Positions 1-4,432 of a DNA stretch of 5,244 bases are shown here, piece by piece. Under the pieces are notes generated by a model. That model saw nothing but the letters and a program-made list of their open reading frames with translations. It was not told the origin of the DNA and did no database searches. A program made the translations under genes and the position numbers. This DNA is from Clostridiales bacterium (GTDB lineage: Bacteria; Bacillota; Clostridia; Lachnospirales; Lachnospiraceae). How positions within the stretch are numbered: position 1 is the first letter of the stretch; each line of letters begins with the position of its first letter. The stretch covers positions 1-5,244 of the forward strand of contig JAJUHH010000223.1 of the NCBI GenBank assembly GCA_029267975.1. Reading direction: 5' to 3'.

Positions 1-109
1 AGTATTCATTTTACCAAAAAAATCCAAAGAAACAGGGCAAACTAAAATAAACAGGACAATCCATTTAAATAGGACTAGCAGATGTTGAAAATGTATAGAA
101 AAGAAATAA

Positions 110-160
110 CCTGCATTCCACAGCTGATTTTAAGTAAAATCAGGCACTATGTAGTGCAGG
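110..160 (-). terminator. compound inverted repeat, possible terminator of the CYTH gene
   Basis: An outer 6-bp pair (CCTGCA at 110-115 with TGCAGG at 155-160) encloses a perfect 8-bp hairpin (CTGATTTT 124-131, loop AAGT, AAAATCAG 136-143). It also partly overlaps a palindrome, CACTA-TG-TAGTG, at 145-156. Read on the minus strand, the structure lies about 75 nt after the CYTH stop codon and is followed by a T-rich run (TTATTTCTTTTCT), which would fit a loose Rho-independent terminator. The outer stem is short and its loop is itself structured, so this is not a textbook terminator. It could instead be part of a small structured RNA or a regulatory region of a gene to the left of the window. 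Confidence 0.35.
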
Positions 161-186
161 CTGTCCACAAATCCTGTCCACAAATC
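161..186. repeat. perfect 13-bp tandem repeat, two copies
   Basis: CTGTCCACAAATC occurs twice, back to back and without mismatch (161-173 and 174-186). It directly follows the compound inverted repeat at 110-160, in non-coding DNA. Each copy contains CTGTCCACA, which differs at two positions from the DnaA box TTATCCACA. A further TTCCACA lies at 116-122. The repeat itself is certain; any function as a protein-binding site is only a guess. Confidence 0.8.
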
Positions 187-234
187 ATAGAAAGAAAGCA
201 ACTTCTGTGCATAATAATTGGTAGATCATTATAA

Positions 235-732
235 TTATTGCAAATTTAAATCCTCATAGGAGGTTAGCTTTGATAAACGATAGTTGGAAAATCGCTTATC
301 CTGGGATAGTTCCTCGCCAAACCAGGCCGGGGGCACAAAGGCATCCGCAGTTTCGGGATCAGGAAATTCCACTTCAGCAAATACAAGTCCGGATAGCTGC
401 CCCTCGAATATATCAAGCTCCGCTTTTAACCCGCCTTCCAGAGGAATCAGGTATCGTGTTTTATAGATCATATTCCCCTCTATCTTTTCTTTCAGTGTCA
501 GATATGCTTTCTCTGTTAATGGCAGCTCTATTTCCTGATTAACAATTGCTCCCTCTTTGGTATAGGGATTTATTCCACGCTTTGATTTATAGGTTAGAAT
601 AAAGTCATCATTACTCTTTCGGATTCGGATCACCGGATCATTACACAGATATCCCTGCTCAATTTTCTTACTCTGATATGCTGTGAGTTCTTCCGGCATC
701 TGCCGGATGGCATATTTACGCTCTATTTCCAT
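235..732 (-). CDS. CYTH domain protein (triphosphate tunnel metalloenzyme family)
   Basis: This is a 165-residue cytoplasmic protein of the CYTH/triphosphate-tunnel family, whose members hydrolyse inorganic triphosphate or thiamine triphosphate, or in some cases make cAMP, using a divalent metal. The hallmark ExExK motif is at the very N-terminus (E2, E4, K6). The charged tunnel strands follow: R36/R38, T47-K49, E67/E69, K91/R93, E105/D107 and E120/E122. A family-typical WFG (137-139) and an RFSN stretch (147-150) come near the end. Length agrees with stand-alone bacterial CYTH proteins of about 155-170 residues. The ATG at 732 is preferred over an in-frame ATG at 783 because it puts ExExK at the start and has AGAGGA four bases upstream; the ATG at 783 has no such site. 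It is divergent from the membrane-protein gene at 799. The substrate cannot be told from sequence; triphosphatase is more likely than adenylate cyclase. Confidence 0.88.
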   Translation of the reverse strand: MEIERKYAIRQMPEELTAYQSKKIEQGYLCNDPVIRIRKSNDDFILTYKSKRGINPYTKEGAIVNQEIELPLTEKAYLTLKEKIEGNMIYKTRYLIPLEGGLKAELDIFEGQLSGLVFAEVEFPDPETADAFVPPAWFGEELSQDKRFSNYRLSKLTSYEDLNLQ

Positions 733-798
733 ATAGTCCTCTGCCTTTCTAAATATTCTATGAAATCGCTCCTTCCCTTGCATAGGAAAGCTTGAACG

Positions 799-1218
799 AT
801 GAATACTATTTTTATGAAAAAACTATTTGTCCAAAATTTTATCCTCTGCGGCTTCTGTGGATGGTGTATGGAGTGCTTCTGGACCGGACTGGATGCACTA
901 CGAAAACATAATGACAGAAAATTATCCTGTCGTACCTCTGTTTGGATGTTTCCCATCTACGGTATGGCTGCTTGCTTATTGCCGATCTGTAATAAGATAA
1001 AACACCGTGGCACACTGCTTCGAGGAGGTGTATACGCTTTATTTATCTACATTACGGAATTCATCACCGGAATGATCTTAAAAAAATTTGGTGCCTGTCC
1101 ATGGGATTACAGTAAGGCAAAGCTGAATATTAAAGGTGTGATACGACTGGATTATGCTCCGGTCTGGTTCCTAACGGGTCTTTTCTTTGAAAGGCTGCTG
1201 GACCGGGAGACAAAGTAA
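799..1218 (+). CDS. CmpB-like four-helix membrane protein (PF06541 family)
   Basis: The 139-residue product has four predicted membrane segments, at about residues 13-28, 49-65, 76-96 and 119-133. It carries signatures I associate with the 'putative ABC-transporter type IV' (ABC_trans_CmpB) family of Bacillota: G21-W22..E25 in helix 1, FPIYG (51-55) opening helix 2, TEFxxG (86-91) in helix 3, WDY (102-104), NIKG (110-113) and W123. The ABC label is historical; no ATPase or binding protein lies nearby and the transported substrate, if any, is unknown. The ATG at 799 has AGGAAAG at 784-790, eight bases upstream. An internal ATG at codon 6 is a possible but less well placed start. The protein spans nearly the full family domain, so it looks intact. 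No clear promoter is visible in the 66 bp shared with the divergent CYTH gene, and no hairpin terminator follows the stop codon. Confidence 0.8.
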   Translation: MNTIFMKKLFVQNFILCGFCGWCMECFWTGLDALRKHNDRKLSCRTSVWMFPIYGMAACLLPICNKIKHRGTLLRGGVYALFIYITEFITGMILKKFGACPWDYSKAKLNIKGVIRLDYAPVWFLTGLFFERLLDRETK

Positions 1219-1259
1219 TCGCTTGCATATGCCATATTATAGCACAGTATCCCCCAGAC

Positions 1260-1288
1260 TTGAAAGAGCAGTAAAAAAGATGTATACT
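1260..1288 (+). promoter_or_regulatory. sigma-A-type promoter for the HAD-GNAT/Fur operon
   Basis: The -35 box TTGAAA (1260-1265) and -10 box TATACT (1283-1288) are separated by exactly 17 bases, with an A-rich spacer. Each box matches the sigma-A consensus at five of six positions. Transcription would start near 1295, giving a leader of about 77 nt before the TTG start at 1372. It is the best promoter match I found in the window. Confidence 0.75.
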
Positions 1289-1294
1289 TATACA
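1281..1294. promoter_or_regulatory. perfect palindrome over the -10 box, candidate operator
   Basis: TGTATA-CT-TATACA is a perfect 6-2-6 inverted repeat that covers the whole -10 box and reaches the expected transcription start. A dimeric repressor bound here would block RNA polymerase. The Fur-family regulator encoded second in this operon is an obvious candidate for autoregulation. However, the even two-base centre differs from the 7-1-7 arrangement of known Fur and PerR boxes, so another regulator, or chance in AT-rich DNA, is possible. Confidence 0.45.
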
Positions 1295-1306
1295 CACATA
1301 ATCGTT

Positions 1307-1339
1307 CGGACAAGTGCAAGAGTGGATTGCTTCCGTCCG
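1307..1339 (+). other. hairpin in the 5' leader of the HAD-GNAT/Fur operon
   Basis: CGGAC (1307-1311) pairs with GTCCG (1335-1339). A 4x4 internal loop separates this from a second stem, GCAA (1316-1319) with TTGC (1327-1330), closing a 7-nt loop GAGTGGA. The hairpin lies wholly within the predicted leader, about 20 nt before the ribosome binding site. It is not followed by a T run, so it is not a terminator. It resembles no riboswitch class known to me. Confidence 0.45.
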
Positions 1340-1358
1340 GAAACACAAAGGAATAACC

Positions 1359-1363
1359 GGAGG
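1359..1363 (+). promoter_or_regulatory. ribosome binding site that fixes the TTG start
   Basis: GGAGG ends eight bases before the TTG at 1372, good spacing for that codon. A nearer ATG at 1367-1369 is out of frame and reads only Met-Asn-Cys before a TGA at 1376-1378. The HAD catalytic motif begins a few codons after the TTG, so TTG (or the next codon, CTG) must be the real start. Confidence 0.75.
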
Positions 1364-1371
1364 ATAATGAA

Positions 1372-2559
1372 TTGCTGAAGGCTGTACTTTTTGATATGGA
1401 CGGCGTTATCATTGACAGTGAACCGCTGCATGCAAGGGCGGCTGTCCTGGCATTGCAAAAATATGATATTCCCGTAACCTTAGCTTACATCTACCAATTT
1501 GTTGGCTGTACCACATACTCTATGTGCCAGAAGATCATCGCAGATTATCAGCTCTCGTATAGCCCTGAGGAACTGCTTCAGGCCATCAATCACAGTAAAA
1601 ATTATCTTGTGCAGACCGAAGGTTATACTGTGATCCCTTACATTATTGATCTTATGAAGGATCTGCATTCTCATGGCATAAAATTAATTATAGCCTCCTC
1701 CTCTTCCCCGGAAGCCATTGAGGAGGTTATGCGTACATTAAACATAACCGAGTACTTTGTTGGTTATGTGTCCGGTTCTATGGTTGCTCATCCAAAGCCT
1801 GCTCCGGATATCTTTTTGCTGGCCGCCAGGCAGTTAGGAGTCCAGCCCGATGAGTGTATCGTTATTGAGGATTCCCATCACGGAGTCTGCGCAGCTGCCG
1901 CAGCAGGAATTCCTTCCATCGGTTTTATCAACCCGAATTCAGGAAACCAGGACCTGAGTAAGGCGGCTATCTTAGTGGAAGGCTTTGATGAGATAGATTA
2001 TGCTTTCATCAACAGAATTTATCAAAGGGCTCATAAGGAACCGCTAACCATAGCGACAACGGAACATTTTATACTTAGAGAGCTGTCACTATCCGATATG
2101 GATGCCTTATTTGATATCTACAGACAGCCGGAAATCAAAGCCTATCTTCAAGATTTCAGCGATGACCTTGACACAGAGCGAAAAAAACTACAGGCTTATA
2201 TCGAGCAGGTTTATGCTTATTATGGCTATGGACTTTGGGGTGTGTTTTTCAAGGATAGCGGCCTCTTAGTCGGACAATGCGGCATTGAATACAAGCTTCT
2301 GCACAAGGAAGAAATCTATGAAATAGGATATCTGCTGGATCCAAAGTATCAAGGGCAAGGTTACGCCAGGGAATTTGTAAGCGCTGTCATCAGCTACGCC
2401 TTTGAACAGCTTGCCATACCTGTCCTTACGGTACTTATCGATCGGGTGAATAAGCGGTCTGAAGGGCTTGCTGTCAGCCTGGGTATGCAATATGTTGAAG
2501 AGTGTCAGAGAAACAAGGGCAGCTATCTGCGTTATGAACTTATCAATGATCATCTTTAA
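1372..2559 (+). CDS. HAD-family phosphatase fused to a GNAT acetyltransferase
   Basis: The 395-residue protein holds two complete enzyme domains. Residues 1-215 are a HAD-superfamily subfamily IA hydrolase resembling beta-phosphoglucomutase. It has motif I, FDMDG (nucleophile D8, acid/base D10), a helical cap at about 15-85, motif II in the serine run 109-112, motif III lysine K142 in HPKPAPD, and motif IV, IEDSHHG (E166, D167). Residues 225-395 are a RimJ/RimL-type GNAT N-acetyltransferase, with the acetyl-CoA loop QGQGYA (327-332) and the late N360..S363 pair typical of the family. Both active sites look intact, so one chain could dephosphorylate (or isomerise) a small phosphorylated compound and acetylate an amine; the substrates are unknown. 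Start is TTG, set by GGAGG. It is first in an operon with a Fur-family gene 15 bp downstream. No sign of frameshift: the fusion is one continuous frame. Confidence 0.88.
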   Translation: MLKAVLFDMDGVIIDSEPLHARAAVLALQKYDIPVTLAYIYQFVGCTTYSMCQKIIADYQLSYSPEELLQAINHSKNYLVQTEGYTVIPYIIDLMKDLHSHGIKLIIASSSSPEAIEEVMRTLNITEYFVGYVSGSMVAHPKPAPDIFLLAARQLGVQPDECIVIEDSHHGVCAAAAAGIPSIGFINPNSGNQDLSKAAILVEGFDEIDYAFINRIYQRAHKEPLTIATTEHFILRELSLSDMDALFDIYRQPEIKAYLQDFSDDLDTERKKLQAYIEQVYAYYGYGLWGVFFKDSGLLVGQCGIEYKLLHKEEIYEIGYLLDPKYQGQGYAREFVSAVISYAFEQLAIPVLTVLIDRVNKRSEGLAVSLGMQYVEECQRNKGSYLRYELINDHL

Positions 2560-2574
2560 TCTCTGGAGAGTCGT

Positions 2575-2973
2575 ATGGATACACAAAGAAATACAAAGCA
2601 AAAACAATTCATATTAGCAATTTTGAAGGAAGCAGATCGCCCTATGTCTATCAATGAAATCTATGCGCAGCTGGTCAATCAGCTTCCGAAGATTGCAAAA
2701 TCTACCATCTATCGGACCATTGATGCCTTGCTTGGTCAGAGTCTGATCGATAAATATCACCTGACCGACAACGAGGTATTTTATCGTATCAAGGCAGACC
2801 GCAATGAACATAAACACGTTATCATATGTGATGATTGTAAAAAAGTATTTGACCTTCCTGCCTGCCCCATTCATGCCATCGAGGATGCTATTGTGGAAGA
2901 AGGCTTTATCATTAAGGATCATCAGATTCAGATCACCGGATTATGCAAAGACTGTGCATTGCATCATAAATGA
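2575..2973 (+). CDS. Fur-family metal-dependent transcriptional regulator
   Basis: This 132-residue protein has the usual Fur-family layout. A winged-helix DNA-binding domain spans about 8-75, with the recognition segment around STIYRTIDALL (43-53). The C-terminal metal and dimer domain follows. Two CxxC pairs (C85/C88 and C124/C127) form the expected structural Cys4 zinc site. H79 and H81 sit before the first pair, and E104 and H116 are candidate regulatory-site ligands. The histidine usual in the N-terminal regulatory site of Fur and PerR (before the 'EIY' helix) seems to be missing; a proline or methionine is there instead. A CPIH segment (97-100) recalls the CPMD of Zur proteins, so a zinc regulator is somewhat favoured over iron or peroxide sensing, but this is not settled. 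The ATG has GGAGAG at 2565-2570. It lies 15 bp after the HAD-GNAT gene and ends at a terminator. Confidence 0.88.
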   Translation: MDTQRNTKQKQFILAILKEADRPMSINEIYAQLVNQLPKIAKSTIYRTIDALLGQSLIDKYHLTDNEVFYRIKADRNEHKHVIICDDCKKVFDLPACPIHAIEDAIVEEGFIIKDHQIQITGLCKDCALHHK

Positions 2974-2996
2974 TTTCATTCATTGTATAAATGAAT

Positions 2997-3045
2997 AAAA
3001 GACAGGCCATTGATAGGATTAAATCCATCTATGCCTGCCTTTTCT
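2997..3045. terminator. intrinsic terminator, probably bidirectional
   Basis: A long hairpin spans 3001-3039: GACAGGC pairs with GCCTGCC (one A-C mismatch). The stem continues inward through CAT/ATG, GAT/ATC and GGAT/ATCC, with small bulges, to a TAA loop. TTTTCTTT follows on the plus strand, and AAAA precedes it at 2997-3000, which reads as TTTT on the minus strand. It sits between the stop codons of the convergent Fur and lipoprotein genes, so it can end both transcripts; the plus-strand U tract is the better one. Confidence 0.85.
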
Positions 3046-3073
3046 TTGATTAATCTCAAAAATGTAATTGCAG

Positions 3074-3415
3074 CTATCTGGTTGTTGTACCACCGGTAGT
3101 TCCTCCGGTAGTTCCTCCATTTGTTCCACCGGTCGTACCTCCGGTACCGTTTGTTGTACCATTGGTACCAGTTGTCCCTGTACCTGTTGTGCCTGTACCG
3201 TTTGTTCCTGTTCCGCCCGTTGTAGCAGGTGTCACTGTTGATGTTCCGTTGGTACCTGTGTTATTATTCACTGTCCCTGTTATCGTTGCTGTTGCAGACT
3301 TGGTAGGTGTAACTGTTCCTGTGGTAGTTCCATTGTCATCATTGGCTGCGCATGCAGTAAGCATGAACACGATAAAGCAGCACAAAGTTAACAAAGCTAT
3401 AAATCTCTTTTTCAT
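3074..3415 (-). CDS. small Thr/Gly-rich lipoprotein
   Basis: The 113-residue product starts with a lipoprotein signal: basic MKKR, a hydrophobic core, and the lipobox LTAC (19-22). It should be lipidated on C22 and anchored to the outer face of the membrane. The 92-residue mature chain is extreme in composition: 39 Thr, 25 Gly and 10 Asn, no aromatic residue, few charges and a C-terminal Arg. It begins with a slightly acidic ANDDNG stretch and ends in GGTT/GGTN tetrapeptide repeats. This should be a disordered, Thr-rich surface polymer, possibly O-glycosylated; no domain or enzyme motif is recognised. The ATG at 3415 is chosen over a GTG two codons earlier because AGGAGG lies seven bases upstream of the ATG but overlaps the space needed for the GTG. 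It appears monocistronic. Function is unknown; a cell-wall spacer or spore/surface protein is possible. Confidence 0.8.
   Translation of the reverse strand: MKKRFIALLTLCCFIVFMLTACAANDDNGTTTGTVTPTKSATATITGTVNNNTGTNGTSTVTPATTGGTGTNGTGTTGTGTTGTNGTTNGTGGTTGGTNGGTTGGTTGGTTTR
3095..3142. repeat. 12-bp tandem repeats within the lipoprotein gene
   Basis: There are four contiguous 12-bp units. Two identical GGTAGTTCCTCC copies lie at 3095-3106 and 3107-3118. Diverged units follow at 3119-3130 (ATTTGTTCCACC) and 3131-3142 (GGTCGTACCTCC). On the coding strand they read as GGTT or GGTN tetrapeptides near the C-terminus. The unit length is a multiple of three, so gain or loss of units would change protein length without a frameshift. 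Confidence 0.8.
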
Positions 3416-3422
3416 TGTCACT

Positions 3423-3428
3423 CCTCCT
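3423..3428 (-). promoter_or_regulatory. ribosome binding site of the lipoprotein gene
   Basis: The minus strand reads AGGAGG here, seven bases before the ATG at 3415. A GTG at 3421-3419 overlaps the purine run's 3' side and is too close to serve, so the site decides the start. Confidence 0.8.
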
Positions 3429-3441
3429 ATAAAATTTCGGT

Positions 3442-3469
3442 TTTACAGGATTAGTATCCCTCAGTTCAA
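3442..3469 (-). promoter_or_regulatory. weak candidate promoter of the lipoprotein gene
   Basis: On the minus strand TTGAAC (3469-3464) is followed after 16 bases by TGTAAA (3447-3442), placing a start near 3435 and a leader of about 20 nt. The -10 match is only fair. The AT-rich DNA up to 3599 offers other possible -10 sequences, for example TTGCAT with TTATAT around 3550-3580, so the real promoter may be further upstream. Confidence 0.3.
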
Positions 3470-3599
3470 ATGCTTTATGCACTCCAATGTCCCATTTCTT
3501 TTAATACTCATGCATTAGGAATGAAATAATATATATTCACTTAATATCACATATAACCTAATGAAAATACTATAATGCAAATTTCTTCATTAAAGTAAA

Positions 3600-4388
3600 T
3601 TAATGCCGGGAACGATTGAACTCTGTCATATCTGCTCTGAAGCGTATGGGCAGATTGCCTCTTTGCAGTTTATAGTTTTCTCTTTCTTTTATCGCTATGC
3701 TGTCAAAAAAGGTAATCCACAGGTCCTTGTATCGGTCACCATACTTCATCAGTTCCCCAAATCTATTCTGATCCGCTTCGGGAACCTGTACCAGCATCCA
3801 GGGAGTTCCAGGTACATGAACTGATGCTATCTTGCGGCCTCCATCATAAATAATAAACCTTTCCTGGGGCAGTCGGTCTGCAAAATGTGGTGTAATCAGC
3901 GAAAGTACATTATTCTTAGGATGGATGGTTGCTACAAGTAATCCGTTCTCCAATTGCGAAAAACGGATAAACCCCAGCAGGTGGTGGTGTTCATTATTAA
4001 CATTCTTACTGATGCGAAAGATGCGATTGACGACTTCATTGCTTAAATGCTCAACAATGGAGCAACCTACAGCAAAGCCTAACACTAAAAAGCGGTAGAT
4101 CAAGTCCGCCTTACCACCGTAGTCAGACATGGCTGCCAAGCAGCATATCTCATAAACCTCCTCTGATATCTTTTCCCTGATTGCCTTCGCAACCTTATAG
4201 GACTGGGTAAGATCGGTATCGACAACCACATATTCAGCAAAAAGCTCTATATTCGAATACTTGCTGCCTTCACACTTCTCCTCCAGCTTAACATTGGCGT
4301 GACCCAATCTGGAGCTCCAGGCCTGATAAACAGCAGTAAATATCCCGTCTATTGAATCGTCGCAAAGAAATATTCTCTTGTTAGTCAT
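3600..4388 (-). CDS. DUF4130/TIGR03915-type DNA metabolism protein, partner of radical SAM
   Basis: This 262-residue protein has no signal peptide. I recognise it as the TIGR03915 (SAM_7_link_chp, PF13566/DUF4130) family, which is encoded beside TIGR03916 radical-SAM proteins and in some bacteria fused to a uracil-DNA-glycosylase-like domain. Family-typical segments are the N-terminal DGIFTAVYQAW (14-24), NNEHH (131-135), GFIRF (139-143), the PKNNVL block (157-162), HFADR (168-172), IYDGG (180-184), RENYKLQ (236-242) and LPIRFR (246-251). Biochemistry is unknown; a role in repair or modification of DNA is inferred from its partner and from the glycosylase fusions. It lies 44 bp downstream of the radical-SAM gene on the same strand, probably co-transcribed. 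AGGAG is 11 bases from the ATG, longer than usual, and no better in-frame start exists. No glycosylase domain is fused here, and no convincing terminator follows. Confidence 0.85.
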   Translation of the reverse strand: MTNKRIFLCDDSIDGIFTAVYQAWSSRLGHANVKLEEKCEGSKYSNIELFAEYVVVDTDLTQSYKVAKAIREKISEEVYEICCLAAMSDYGGKADLIYRFLVLGFAVGCSIVEHLSNEVVNRIFRISKNVNNEHHHLLGFIRFSQLENGLLVATIHPKNNVLSLITPHFADRLPQERFIIYDGGRKIASVHVPGTPWMLVQVPEADQNRFGELMKYGDRYKDLWITFFDSIAIKERENYKLQRGNLPIRFRADMTEFNRSRH

Positions 4389-4432
4389 CCCTAAATCATC
4401 TCCTATAAGATAACACTCTCAAGCTTCTACCG

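Noticed and set aside
1..88. An open plus-strand frame from the left edge to a TGA at 86-88 (28 codons).
   Set aside because: It is too short to judge, AT- and Lys-rich, and shows no recognisable motif; it may equally be non-coding.
229..243. TTATAATTATTGCAA, a near match to the PerR box TTATAATNATTATAA.
   Set aside because: It overlaps the CYTH stop codon, is not near a visible promoter, and such matches are common by chance in AT-rich DNA.
730..783. Longer form of the CYTH protein starting at an ATG at 783.
   Set aside because: No ribosome site before it, and the ExExK motif of the family normally sits at the N-terminus, which fits the ATG at 732.
723..956. A 77-codon minus-strand frame overlapping both the CYTH start and the CmpB-like gene.
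   Set aside because: Shadow frame: no family resemblance, and it overlaps two well-supported genes.
799..1218. Reading the CmpB-like gene as part of an ABC transporter.
   Set aside because: No ATPase or substrate-binding gene lies nearby; the family name alone does not show transport.
2266..2922. Two minus-strand frames of 102-113 codons opposite the HAD-GNAT and Fur genes.
   Set aside because: They are antisense shadows of genes with clear catalytic and zinc-binding motifs and show no domain of their own.
3162..3518. A 118-codon plus-strand frame rich in Val and Pro.
   Set aside because: It is the antisense of the Thr/Gly-rich lipoprotein gene; the VPVVPV pattern is the mirror of its repeat codons. 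The minus-strand frame has a signal peptide, lipobox and ribosome site.
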